Below, in pieces: positions 10,316 to 20,446 of a stretch of 64,000 bases of DNA (positions within the stretch are counted from its first letter, which is position 1; each line of letters opens with the position of its first letter). The position numbers were made by a program, and so were the translations under genes. Under the pieces are notes generated by a model that saw only the letters and a list, made by a program, of their open reading frames with translations, did no database searches and had not been told where the DNA came from. The stretch covers positions 3,329,286 to 3,393,285 of the forward strand of contig JAJUBI010000004.1 in the NCBI GenBank assembly GCA_022419385.1, written 5' to 3'. The DNA is from Paraconiothyrium sp. Pb-2020 (lineage: Eukaryota > Ascomycota > Dothideomycetes > Pleosporales > Didymosphaeriaceae).

Positions 10316-11995
10316 TCACCAAGCATCAAAGTTCCCAAACCCACCTGCCCTAGCTTTCTTCTTCGGCGGCGGCGGTTCATCCTCATCCACAAGCCCGACA
10401 ATCTCATCTTCTTCAGGAATCTCCTGCCTCGCAGCCTTCAAGTACTTCCCGATGCCCACCTCCCCACTCGACTCATCCACCTTGCCATCCGTACGGATCC
10501 GCTTCCCTGTCCATGTCGTCTTGTCGTCCGCTGTACCGCCCTGCTTCCGAATTTCCTCGGCGTCAATTTCCTTTTGTTCTTTTTCTTTGCGTTCTTTCGC
10601 CCACTCTTCGAAGGGGTCCACGAAGACGACCACGTCTAGGATCTCGATGTCTTCCTCCGGCCGATCTTTCTCGCCTGTGGGCGCCAGTTCCATTGCCTTG
10701 AGCGTGGTATCCAGACCTCCTACCACTCGGGCAAAAACAGTGTGTTTACGGTCGAGATGGGGGACTGCACGGTAGGTTATGAAGAATTGCGACGTGTTGG
10801 TGTTCTTGCCCTTGTTCGCCATACTCAACACACCCCTCGTATTATGCCTCTCCGGCCCCTCAAACTCGTCCTCGAAGGGCTTACCCCAAACGCTCTGCCC
10901 TCCTCTCCCTGTCCCGGTCGGGTCACCTCCCTGAATCATAAAGCCCTTGATGTTGCGGTGGAAGACGGTATTGCGGTAGTACCCTTTCTTGGACAGCTGA
11001 ACAAAGTTCCAAACTGCGCGCGGTGCAAACTCGGGAAGAAGCTCGAGGTTAAGGTCGCCGAGGTTGGTAGAGAGTCGTGCGTAACCCTTTTGTTTGACAC
11101 GCTTCGGGCGCAACATGTAATCTTCATCAGAAAGGAGGGCACGCTCGGCGGAGGTGTGTGGGGTCACGCCAGTGGATGTGAAAGAGGCAGCGGCCTTGCC
11201 TGAGGTGTAGACGGCGGCATTGTAGGCGGGTTTCTTTTGTATAGCCGTGGACTGAGCTGCACCGTTCTTTGTAGCAGGAATGAGCGCGCCGGTGGCGGTG
11301 GTCTTGCCTTGGGCCTTCGCTTGTCTCTCCGCTCGCGCTTTTGCGACTGCTTCCTTCGCCTTCAGTATCTTCGCCGCATTGCCCAACGCCTCAGTGTTCA
11401 CGTTGCTTTCTGAGCCAGGTACAACCGTCTCCCCATCCCTCACGCTCTTGAACTTTCCAAAATCTCTACTCTCGATATTTTGCGGATCCTGAAGTGTGAT
11501 GATATCTTTCCGCGTGAACTCCTCATCACTGACCAAATCCCTCCAATTCTTCGCCTTGATGTTTAGTCTCTCCACAGTATCCCATGCGAACACATTCGCC
11601 TTCTGTCCATGCCGTAACGCGACAATATGCGTGTTATCTGTAAGCACTTTGTACGTGACTGGATCGACATACTCATTATCCTCGTTCTTCGTAAAGTGCA
11701 GGGTTATAAGGTCGGATCGCTTGAGCGGGCTGCCGTCGGTGGGTGAGGTATCGGGATGCTTGGTGAGCCAAGTGAGGATGTGCGTGAGGTCGAAGATGAT
11801 GCCAGAGGGCGTGCAGACCGGGTCATTGAAGGGCTGCAGTGAGACAGCGCAGTAGTTATAAGGAAGGCGGCGAAAGGTCGACGAGAGGCCGGAAGAGGAG
11901 GCGGCGTTAGGGTTTACGCCACGCGAGGGCGCGAAAGAGTCGGTAGAGGACCACTCGGAGTGGGTTATGTAGAGTTTGTCCGTTCCCTTGCCCAT
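10316..11995 (-). CDS. CYP8: U-box cyclophilin, PPIL2/Cyp8 type
   Basis: Intronless, 559 aa. N-terminal U-box of the PPIL2 kind (residues about 40-110: RRLPYNYCAVSLQPFNDPVC, GIIFDLTHILTWL), a linker with DPVTYKVLTDNTHIVAL and the segment VFAWDTVERLNIKAKNW, then a cyclophilin domain at about 310-470 (GDLNLELLPEFAPRAVWNF, FHRNIKGFMIQGGDPTGTG, NTSQFFITYR). The active-site Arg of the FHRN motif and the Phe/Met/Gln set are present, so prolyl isomerase activity is plausible. The C-terminus is charged and ends PPPPKKKARAGGFGNFDAW. In the family this is a nuclear protein tied to the spliceosome and ubiquitin ligation. Length and domain order are normal. Confidence 0.93.
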   Translation of the reverse strand: MGKGTDKLYITHSEWSSTDSFAPSRGVNPNAASSSGLSSTFRRLPYNYCAVSLQPFNDPVCTPSGIIFDLTHILTWLTKHPDTSPTDGSPLKRSDLITLHFTKNEDNEYVDPVTYKVLTDNTHIVALRHGQKANVFAWDTVERLNIKAKNWRDLVSDEEFTRKDIITLQDPQNIESRDFGKFKSVRDGETVVPGSESNVNTEALGNAAKILKAKEAVAKARAERQAKAQGKTTATGALIPATKNGAAQSTAIQKKPAYNAAVYTSGKAAASFTSTGVTPHTSAERALLSDEDYMLRPKRVKQKGYARLSTNLGDLNLELLPEFAPRAVWNFVQLSKKGYYRNTVFHRNIKGFMIQGGDPTGTGRGGQSVWGKPFEDEFEGPERHNTRGVLSMANKGKNTNTSQFFITYRAVPHLDRKHTVFARVVGGLDTTLKAMELAPTGEKDRPEEDIEILDVVVFVDPFEEWAKERKEKEQKEIDAEEIRKQGGTADDKTTWTGKRIRTDGKVDESSGEVGIGKYLKAARQEIPEEDEIVGLVDEDEPPPPKKKARAGGFGNFDAW

Positions 11996-12450
11996 TATAA
12001 GGGTGGTTAATTCGTGTGATAAGTTGCGTCGAAAAGTTGGAAGCGGTGATAGTATGCGCCGGCGTTATCTCGGGAAACTACTCGTAGCCGCGCGGGAGTT
12101 TCGCCCCACGTCGCCTTCTCACACGACCATCGAAGAGGCTCCAGTTCGGCGTTCACAGACACAGAGCGCTCTATTAGGATCACGCAGTATTCTTTCATGT
12201 TCAAGTTGTAATCATCCTGACCTCGATGGATGTATGTTTCTGTTCATCGTGCAAGTACCATCGTACGGGTTTTCCCATCAAGAGCTGAATTGGTTCATGT
12301 CCGATGCATCAAAAGACCCCATCATCGTAATGATAAAACCCTACCGAGCCTTCACGAGAGTTCTTCCCTGACAACGATCCTCATACCGGGGCTGTTGCCC
12401 GTCTTAATCTCACGGTATACTCCTCCATCTGCGATCCATTCGATGGTTGG
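11996..12450. other. Promoter of cyclophilin gene and 3' region of unknown
   Basis: Holds the upstream region of the minus-strand cyclophilin and the 3' flank of the next minus-strand gene. No gene or structural RNA seen. Confidence 0.5.
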
Positions 12451-13981
12451 CTAGCCGTCTAACATAGCAGTGTTCAAGAATTGTTCCAACAATTCATACC
12501 CAGAACGTTGGGTTTCGTCGGCACTCTCGACAATCTCATCGGCACCAGATGATTCGGCGGGTTCGATGCTGCAAACGATGCTCGATTCGGCCATTTCGTC
12601 AATACACGGCTGAGGCAGCGGAGGCGGTAGAACCCATTTCCCCTTCACTAGGATATTATTGCTTCTGAGGAAAACTTCCCTCCACTCCTCTAGCAGATCT
12701 CTTCCCCCACCGCCAACGTAATACAACCATCCTACCTCGGACGCAGCTTTCCTGGCTTGCCGTTCCAGTCTTTCCGCCTCTTCTGATCTGCGGCTCTCCT
12801 TGGTAACTTCGAAGTCGTCGACACTTTGCATTTTCCACAGTGAGCTGCGGGCCGGAAGAGGGCGTATCGTGTGTCCTCTGTTTTTGAACTCCATCGTGAG
12901 CTGCGCCTCACGATCGCGTTGATGGCACATGCGCGCAAAGGCTCCCGGAAATGGCGTTTCCCAACAGCTTTGCTCAAACAGAATATCGTCAGGAAGATTG
13001 TGCTTATTGCGGTAGGCTATCTCGGTTCTGAAATTCAATTCCCACTTCTTGTGCTCGGCTTTCAACATAGCAAAGTTGGAACGACTCCTGCGTATAAGGT
13101 CTCGCAGCATGGTTGACCCATTTACCCTGGCCGGCCCCTTGCCTTTCTCCCTGGTTCTTGTCTTGCCTCGGAGTGACTTTGGTTCTGGTGAACGTATTAG
13201 ATGTTCTAGATCCAGTATTTCGTCCGTATCCATGGCAGGAATGCCGGGGCTCTCCCACCAAGCAATCGTCATGTTTCTGTCAGATACAACAAGATGTGCT
13301 TCATGCTCGGCACTCGACGCGCTTTGCTCAGACACGTATTTTGAGAAGTTTTCTTTAGGCCCAGACCCTTCACTGACGTATGCCACAGGTGCCCATTTAC
13401 GCGAATCTTCCTGCGATGGACGCGCCGTATTAGCAAAACTCTCAAGAGCAGAAACAGGGCCAAATGGAACATCTGCCAAGAAGCAAGACAAGAACAGATA
13501 CTCTAACGAGGCTGCCACTTACCCAGTCACGCTCACGCACCCTCCGTAACCGATCTTTTTTTCTAGCCTTGTCGACTCCTCGCACGGCCATGGTGTAAGT
13601 CAAACGTGCATTGCGCCAAGCCTGGTTCCGCTCCTCGGTAGGAGGCTTTTGACCGCCGTGGAACGAGAGACTTTTACGGGCGGCATCAAACTTCGCTTCT
13701 GCCTTTGACAAAACACAGGCCGAGCAGTAGGCGGATCGCGAAATAGAGGGGTGCAAGACATGACCGCATTTAGCAGCCATGCACTCGAGATGGCTGTATC
13801 GCGCTGGTGGTAATTGTCGAGAGTTCTCCGGGGACCTAATCCCTCCGGCGTGAGGCGTTGTTCCATCGGTGGAGTATGCGAACGAGTCTGTCGTTGTTTG
13901 TGCGTCCCAAGCGTGCGTTGAGCGTGGTAGCGACCGTAAAAGCGAGGTACTCAACACTGCGAAGGCTCCACTGCGTGCCAT
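12451..13981 (-). CDS. Unrecognised fungal protein with Cys/His cluster
   Basis: Exons 13981-13537 and 13472-12451, 488 aa. The 64-bp intron is placed with donor gtgagc at 13536, the only donor that gives the right phase to the cag acceptor; the later gtaagt at 13522 would shift the frame. Start ATG at 13981; the in-frame TTG upstream is ignored. What is seen: an N-terminal part with a possible metal site (KCGHVLHP...SAYCSACV, residues about 83-103), then a basic, probably coiled-coil region ending KKDRLRRV, a Ser/charged middle, and a C-terminal part rich in Trp and Glu (EVGWLYYVGGGGRDLLEEW). No family recognised. Similar architecture occurs in lineage-specific nuclear-looking proteins; no function is claimed. 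Confidence 0.65.
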
Positions 13982-14630
13982 GGTAAGATCACAGGTTAAC
14001 AATGTGTCACAACGAATGTCGAGTTAACTTAGGCATCATTCTGTGGGAGTCAAAAGATGTGATGCAGAGGGCGTTATCTGATGGCGCGGCGAAGTGCTCA
14101 TGTAGAGCTCTTATTGTAATGCGCAGGGAAGCTGCCATCCATATCGCTGCACAATATGGGAAAGGCTGACCTGGCGAGACTCACGGCACAACACGGCACA
14201 TGATCTTATCATACTTCTTTCTACAGTGTTCACATATCAAGCAGCTAATCCTAGCAAATAGCACTTGGCTGCACTTGCCGCCAGCCCAGCTTAATCGAAC
14301 TCACGGGACAATACGACGCATGGCAATCTTACGCTTCACGACTCCAGCATTTACACGTTAAGAGCTATTACTACAATTAGTTCGTTATACAGGGTAGGGT
14401 ACCTTGGTAGTCCTCACTGCATAATGCACCTCTAAGCTCACGTTAACCATTCAGTGAGCATCTCCACAGGTAAGACATAGTCAAGTCAGTCAACGCAGGA
14501 TTGGCAGCAATAGGTATCTCCTTCACGATAATCGTACATCAAAACCTAAATTATACTCTAGGTGAATATAGATTCATATTCAAGGTTCGTACTGGCTAAG
14601 TGAAGAAGAAATGTGAGTCTCCCTAGTAGA
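13982..14630. other. AT-rich intergenic stretch with diverged repeat
   Basis: Divergent promoter region between the unknown at 12451-13981 (minus) and the Gln-rich gene (plus). More AT-rich than its flanks. Contains the diverged direct repeat listed separately. No gene seen. Confidence 0.55.
14175..14380. repeat. Diverged direct repeat pair, about 86 bp each
   Basis: Copy A at 14175-14261 and copy B at 14296-14380, 34 bp apart. Both share, in the same order, cga(g)actcacgg, acaa-acg, catg, atctta, a cag-tt-aca block and a ctaat/ctatt ... tag end. Many differences are C/T or G/A exchanges, and a few small indels are needed. Origin unknown: an old tandem duplication or the trace of a mobile element. 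Confidence 0.5.
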
Positions 14631-14638
14631 TATATAAA
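14631..14638 (+). promoter_or_regulatory. TATA box for Gln-rich gene
   Basis: TATATAAA about 115 bp upstream of the ATG at 14751, followed by a pyrimidine-rich leader (tctctcaagccatcctttcccttccg) typical of ascomycete 5' UTRs. Confidence 0.5.
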
Positions 14639-14750
14639 ACTTCACGTTCTCTCAAGCCATCCTTTCCCTTCCGTCGCTCATTCTGTCTTCATCGCCCTCG
14701 CACCTGAAGTAACTCTACTGACTAGATTGTGACCAGGTTTCTCTTCCGGG

Positions 14751-16667
14751 ATGAATCCGGAGGCACAAGAGTACCGGCCTACGGGCATCGATTGGGCTTT
14801 GCTGCAGCATGCAGCACAAACACCCATCTCAGCGGAGACGCTGAGGGAAACGGTGAGATCGGGGTCCTCTGTGGGCGGGGACTCCGATCTCACCATCACC
14901 CAAGAGCGATATGATCGCTCACTGCAAACGGGCTTGGGATCTACCGAGCCTCCTTCACCTGCGCCCGCGGCCGCGCCTATCACCCCGGCCTCCGCCGCGA
15001 ATCTTGGGCCTGTCTGTCGTCACATCAACACCAACAGCCCAATGACGGACAACTCCACTACACCCCGCAACAAGCGGCTGAGCAACGGTCCTGGGCCCTC
15101 GTCAGCAGATAAATATCCCGAGGACTCACCAACACGCCTCCGTCACCCACCGCGCTTCCCCGCCGCCATGCGAGGTGGGCGTCGTCACGGCCAACCGCGA
15201 CCTTTACAGCAGCAAGCGGAGCTCCACGTCGAGGACACTGAAGCGTGGCCCACACCGGGTGCGGCTAGCAAGCAGACGAGAAGTGAGAGGAGAAGGGCTT
15301 CGCGCAGCTTGTCCTTGGTCCGCCCAGCTCGCAGCTCTTCGACATCAACCTCAGAATCCGAGACCCCCATGGCCCAGCAACTCGCCTCCCAGCAACCGGA
15401 CACCGGCGCACTTTCACCTGAACAGCGTAACGTCATCGAAGCTGAAGTCGAAGCTTACCGCCAGCGTTTACTCCAGCAACAAACGCCTACCCGCAGCCGT
15501 CCAGAGCAACAGCAGCAGTCTGTCGACCAAGCTATGTCTGTCCCAGATCGTAACCTATTCCAGCCGCAATCCGCGCCGTACTCTGGCTACCAACAGAATT
15601 ATGCTCAGCGAGGCTCAGTCCAGCAGCCTCACCAGCAGCACGTGGATCAGCAAATGCGCGAGCCCCGAGCAGAGATGGTGCCAACCTGTCCACCGTTTGT
15701 CCCGGGATCGCATGCTGGACTTATGATAGCACAGCAGCAACAGCAGCTAACGACGCAGCAACAACAGCAAGCCTCGCCCTTCCGGCCTGTTAGTCCTGGC
15801 GTGAACTCAGCTTACAACTTTGACAGACTTGCCGCTTCCCAGCAAGCTCAGCGCGAAGCTACCGTTGCCCAACTGCATTCTGCCTTCTTCGAGCCGCAAA
15901 CGCCACATGTTGAGCCTGCCTCCACGGCCAACGTTCAGCACCAGGCATACACTGCTCAATCAGGACCTTACACTGACTACTCCGGCTTCCACGGATATAG
16001 TGCCACGACTGAGGCTCCCGCTGCTGCCCTTCCCGGTTTCTATCAGTCTCTTGCCCACGTTCTGACACCCAACGCGCTAGGTTACAACTCTCAGCCAGAG
16101 AGTTCCACCCGTGCGGGCGCTGCTCATGGACGCATCATCCCGGCCTATGTTCCTGTTTTCGATGCCGCCGCACAGGGTAGCAGGACCGAGACCGATGCCC
16201 CCGCCACCACGGCCGCCAGCGCGAGCACCCCTCATGGCTACATCAACCCGGCCTATCTGCCCATATTTGACACCACCGCAGATGAACGCAGCACCGATAC
16301 CGACGTTCTCACCACCGAGGCCAGTGGCCCCCGGCCTAGCTTCACAGTCGGCGACTACGAGACCACTCCTCCCCCTTCTCCCAGCGTGACAATGCTAGGT
16401 CTCTTGAACCAGAACGCGCGTGACGGTCTCACGCCAGACAACCGCCCGCTCACCCCGAAGCAAGAGGCTGGAACATGCTACAGCATCGAGATAGGAGGCT
16501 TAGGCGTCTCGACTCTCGGCACAAGTGATCGCACTCGCTGGCTTCCTTCACCATGGAACCCGACTGCTCGCCAGCAGGATTTCCGTGTCCGACCGCGCGA
16601 TCACGAAGGCTGGGGCGGCTGGGAGTGGGCGATGAAGAAGGGTTGGGGCAATGACGATGGCAAGTAG
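14751..16667 (+). CDS. Gln-rich intrinsically disordered protein
   Basis: Intronless, 638 aa, no recognised catalytic domain. Composition is strongly biased: Ala/Pro/Thr/Ser in the first third, then Gln stretches (QQLASQQ, EQQQQS, AQQQQQLTTQQQQQ) at about residues 210-370. Near residues 459-530 an approximate repeat of 36 residues occurs twice (HGRIIPAYVPVFD and HGYINPAYLPIFD, each followed by a T-x-TD-x3-TT pattern). The last 60 residues look folded or binding-competent: a Trp-rich tail (RWLPSPWNPT ... EGWGGWEWAMKKGWG). Such Gln-rich proteins are often transcription co-factors or RNA-granule components; that is a guess from composition. Fungal, lineage-restricted. Confidence 0.7.
   Translation: MNPEAQEYRPTGIDWALLQHAAQTPISAETLRETVRSGSSVGGDSDLTITQERYDRSLQTGLGSTEPPSPAPAAAPITPASAANLGPVCRHINTNSPMTDNSTTPRNKRLSNGPGPSSADKYPEDSPTRLRHPPRFPAAMRGGRRHGQPRPLQQQAELHVEDTEAWPTPGAASKQTRSERRRASRSLSLVRPARSSSTSTSESETPMAQQLASQQPDTGALSPEQRNVIEAEVEAYRQRLLQQQTPTRSRPEQQQQSVDQAMSVPDRNLFQPQSAPYSGYQQNYAQRGSVQQPHQQHVDQQMREPRAEMVPTCPPFVPGSHAGLMIAQQQQQLTTQQQQQASPFRPVSPGVNSAYNFDRLAASQQAQREATVAQLHSAFFEPQTPHVEPASTANVQHQAYTAQSGPYTDYSGFHGYSATTEAPAAALPGFYQSLAHVLTPNALGYNSQPESSTRAGAAHGRIIPAYVPVFDAAAQGSRTETDAPATTAASASTPHGYINPAYLPIFDTTADERSTDTDVLTTEASGPRPSFTVGDYETTPPPSPSVTMLGLLNQNARDGLTPDNRPLTPKQEAGTCYSIEIGGLGVSTLGTSDRTRWLPSPWNPTARQQDFRVRPRDHEGWGGWEWAMKKGWGNDDGK
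16125..16340 (+). repeat. In-gene tandem repeat, 108-bp period
   Basis: Two adjacent units beginning at 16125 and 16233 in the Gln-rich gene. Both start with cat-gg-c-a-atca-cccggcctat and encode the HGxIxPAYxPxFD motif. The copies have drifted in both DNA and protein but the aromatic and proline positions are kept. Confidence 0.75.
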
Positions 16668-17699
16668 TGAGGGATATGGCGGCGAATCATGGGGCTTGAC
16701 TTTCGTGGAGTTTACAGAACCCACTCTAGAATATCTTGAGGGGGATCTGGCGCATTGGTATCCGTTGCCGCGCAGAGTTGGCATCGTCAGGGTATCATCA
16801 TCTTGAGTCTTTTCTGTACTTGCACTGTACTTGCATAACTCTTCTGGATTTTACTTGAGCGAGTCTGGAGGATTGACTCTGGATGCACGAGCTCTTGCTT
16901 CTCACGGACGCTTAGCTAGTAGGCTAGATGGCGCATTCGCAGCTATCTTTGTCCGAATGTCCAGCAACACCAGGATAGAACAAACTGCATTTCCCGAAAT
17001 CACGGACGTTTTAGATATTATGAGGTGATGTATTACTTGAAGAAAACTCATGCTTGATATGAGACAGGCTGCTTGAGGGGAGCAAATACGAAGAGAAAAA
17101 TCATGTGCGCTGCAAATCACCGCTTAGAAAACAACGAAGATAGCACGGAACATCCCCCTTACTCGTCATCGTGTCTACCTGTTGATTGAACTATTACACA
17201 ATAGTAAGCAGCGAACCGGACATACAGTCAGGATTTCGGAAAACCTCTTCCGCAGACCGGTAAACGTCAAGCCGCTCGCTCGAACATCGCATCCCCAACA
17301 AACCCTGCTCTCACTGACCAACCTACATCTGAAGGTGTAATGACCGTCCTTGCAAAGTATACCCGGGGTGTAGTGACCATCCCCGCAAATCAGTGCCCGC
17401 GGGGAAGGGGTGTAGTGACTTTTTAAGGGCTTGATGAGGAAGGGAGTGGAGCATGGGGCGTGCACTAATGCAGGGACTCGCATTTGGCATGAACTTGTTT
17501 GGAGGGTGTGGTTTGACGAAGCTTAGGTCGACATGATGATAATGGAAGACAGCGAATAAGATTATCAGTTGTAGAGGATGCGTTGAGGATAAGGGCTGAC
17601 AAAACAGAGAACGACGTAGCTATGCCGAACTATACAAAGCTCCATTGACTTGCACTGTCCAGCAGCTTCCTGCTTTCAGTACCTCTAGCAAGCAAGACT
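16668..17699. other. Intergenic with short GGTGTARTGAC repeats
   Basis: Between the Gln-rich gene and the barrel protein, both on the plus strand. No gene seen. The short repeat array at 17334-17419 is listed separately. Confidence 0.5.
17334..17419. repeat. Three spaced GGTGTARTGAC elements
   Basis: GGTGTAATGAC at 17334, GGTGTAGTGAC at 17367 and at 17409. The first two are each followed by a CGTCC/CATCC and GCAAA block, so the unit is about 33 bp; the third is only the core. They lie 280-365 bp before the ATG at 17700. Could be a local tandem duplication or a cluster of factor-binding sites. Confidence 0.6.
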
Positions 17700-18469
17700 A
17701 TGGATGACTTTTACCTTTTTGCCAACTGTAATTTCGTACCAGACCAGTACGCAGCAGTAAGTCCTCTCATCCTCATATCCAAAATCTATCCTTATCTCAC
17801 ACCCTAATGTCAACATAGTGGCAAGCCGCCTACGATGATCTCGCAACCTACGTCTACACCAACGAACCCACAACAAAGACCTACTACTTCGGCATACCCA
17901 TCGACTACGCCCATGACTTTAACAAGACTACAAGCATGCTGGCCTTCGAAGTCTACGGCCGTAGAGAGGACTTGTACACGACTCATCTAAATTCTTCCGC
18001 CATGGCGACTTTCCTCAAACGCATTGCACCAACCACAACAACCAACCTCGACCTCTCCCACTACCGCCTCACCGCCGGCTTCCTCGACCTATCCAACACC
18101 ACATCCGAAGCGAGCATCATACAAGATATACGCGTAGCCTGCGTTTCCTGTTCTGCCCGCACGACGCTTCTCCTCTCCCTGTCCCAGCTCGTAAATAACG
18201 TCCACCAAGAAGAATTGGCGAATGGTGGAAGTGGTGGCGTGCTCACGTACATGGCGTTTGAGTGTCTCGATGACGATGTTGGGGTGAGAGTGCTGGGAAG
18301 GTGGAGGAGCAGGGAGCATATGGAAAATTTCGTGAGGAGGACGGATTTAGGAGTGTTTTGGCAAGGGCAAAAAGCAGGTGTGGCGGGGATGGAGCAAAGA
18401 TGTTATGTGCCGAATGGGAAGGGATGGTTACATAGGGGCGGGACCGAGGGAGGGAGAGTTGAGCGCTAG
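17700..18469 (+). CDS. ABM-like dimeric alpha/beta-barrel protein
   Basis: Exons 17700-17756 and 17819-18469, 235 aa; the 62-bp intron splits phase 0 after DQYAA, with gtaagt donor and a cat-ag end. The chain has the layout of fungal antibiotic-biosynthesis-monooxygenase-like (dimeric alpha/beta barrel) proteins: FVPDQYAAWQAAYDDLATYV at the start, then YYFGIPIDYAHDF, MLAFEVYGRREDLYTTHL and, about 120 residues later, a second similar half (GGVLTYMAFECLDDDVG, GRWRSREHMENFVRR). It may therefore hold two barrel repeats. Function of this subgroup is not established; ABM barrels include small monooxygenases and haem-degrading enzymes. Its 3' end lies 83 bp from that of the convergent Atg22 gene. 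Confidence 0.72.
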
Positions 18470-18552
18470 GATCCGATTCGTGTCGGTTCTCGTAATAGAA
18501 ATATAACCAAGCTGGGCCAATTCAGGGTATCGAGCGCATCTTCTACGATCAC

Positions 18553-20446
18553 TCAGTCCTCCCTATCATCTTCGCTCACTCTGGCGTAGCCGCCTCCAGT
18601 GACAGCATCTTGCTCTCCCGCTAATTGACCAGCCTGTTCCCTGCCCTTCTCAACATCTAACCACCAGAGCAATGGACCTGGTAGAACGACCAGTATGGCC
18701 AGAAAGATGAACGCGGGCCTAATCGTTCCTGCGCGATTAACAATCCACCCCACAAGTGCCGGGCCGAATGCACTACTTCCCTTATCCGTGACCGCGTACA
18801 GCGCAAAGAACGCTGCTTCGCTGCCCTCAGGAATAAGTGGTGCGTACACGCTACGAGCATACGACGAAATACCACCCATGACGAGTCCATGTATGATCCC
18901 GATGGGGTAAATCTCGAAAGGCTTCTGGATGCCGCCTACCCCGAGGTGTTTGATGATCGGAATGTAGCCTAGGAGGCCGTACAGCGGGATGATCTCCATA
19001 CCCAGAATACAAGCTATCAGTACCGTTTTCGGAGATAAGGTATAGTGCGCGGCGACGCGAGGCCATGAGAATGCGCCGACCATACTGAAGCCAATGGAGG
19101 TTAGGGATAGGAAGACGAGAGGAATTGTGCCCATGTGTAGCTCTGTGCGCGCAAAGAGGATAGCAGTGCCCGAAATGGTGGCGACGGCGTCGGAGAGGAG
19201 AAACCATGCTGCGAGAAATATCAGAGTCTGGGGGAGACGTGAAGCGCGCCTCAGAGTGTTCCAGAATGAGCGTGTCGAGAAGAGAGGGTAGAAGATGACA
19301 GGACTATGTAGGCGGGCGGAGATGTTGGTGTGTTTCGACTGCGTAGGGAGTGGTGGGCCGGGTCGAGGGCGCAGCCACAGGAATGTTGGAATGGTGAAAA
19401 GGGCCCACCAGATGCCGACTAGGAAAAGAATGACGCGCATAGGAAGCGTGGGGTTGTCTTTCGATAGACGGAGTTTATCGAAGGCGATGATAACGCCAAC
19501 ACTGAAGATTTGGAAGCCAACAGCGGAGGCGTAGCCAAGACCAACACCTTTAGAGGAGATTTTGGATGATCGCTCGAGATCCTCAGTGAGCTTACCAGCC
19601 TTGCCTGGATGGAATTGATGCGTGGAATTTGCAGAATCGCGTCGATTGAGGCCCTCAAGTTCATATTCCGAAGAGTCGTCTGAAGGATGGGGTTTCCTAT
19701 GCGAATAGTGGTTGGATACAAGTAGAGGTAAGAAGGCGTTGAGCAGACTAAATCCACTTCCGAGACAAGTGACGCCGACAACGACTAAGAACGGTGCAAG
19801 GTAATACACGTTAGACGTAATGAAAACAAACGAGGAGCAGACCGCTGCCCCAGTGTATGCAAATGCCATGAGTAATTTCTTTCGATATGGTCCTTAAAAA
19901 TGTCAGGACCAAATCAATATCTGGGACAACACGGCTGGAGACAACTTACCGTAATCAGCGAACGAGCTGAAACATATCAAAGTCACTGCCTGGAACAACA
20001 CTGCAGCGGATGTCGTGTACATCGCAAAGGACGTAGTCGTAACGTCGCTACCCAGAAACCTCACGATGCATTGGTCTTCACTCTCGGACCCATCTGCTCT
20101 TTCTCGAAACCTCCCGGCATCTCCGGATCCGGGTGGGTCCACACATGGCTTCGATCTGTCCGAGAAAAGAACACCTTTTTCTCGTGGAAGCTGTTCCAGT
20201 AGAACCGGTAAGAATAGGCCTATCGAAGTATTAGGATTTGATCAAAGCAGATGTTGCCCAACCAGAGCAACCACAGGATAGTATAAGAACGGTGTAAACG
20301 AGCGTACCAACTCCTACTACGGCGAAAACCTCAGCCGCTATCGCGTACGAATACCAGCCTCGCAGCTCACGTTGGGTCGTCGGACTCGTATCCTCGTCAT
20401 TGTATCGCACAGGATGGGATGGCCTCACCGCATCCTCGAGGGACAT
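18553..20446 (-). CDS. ATG22: Autophagy protein Atg22, vacuolar effluxer
   Basis: Exons in gene order 20446-20308, 20219-19950 and 19892-18553 (introns 88 and 57 bp), 582 aa, phases close. Atg22 is an MFS-type carrier of the vacuole membrane that exports amino acids released by autophagy. Recognised by RGWYSYAIAAEVFAVVGVG in exon 1, joined across intron 1 to LFLPVLLEQLPREKGVLF, and the long acidic/Ser loop (SDDSSEYELEGLNRRD) between membrane segments. Exon 3 holds the remaining membrane spans, among them LILVFLV- and GWIVNRAGTIRPAFIFL-like helices, and an acidic C-terminus. Length matches the family. One position in exon 1 reads AEVF where many homologues have AEPF. It is a core gene. Confidence 0.92.

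Noticed and set aside
13473..13522. 50-bp intron with gtaagt donor in the unknown gene
   Set aside because: Its phase does not match the second exon; the donor at 13536 does.
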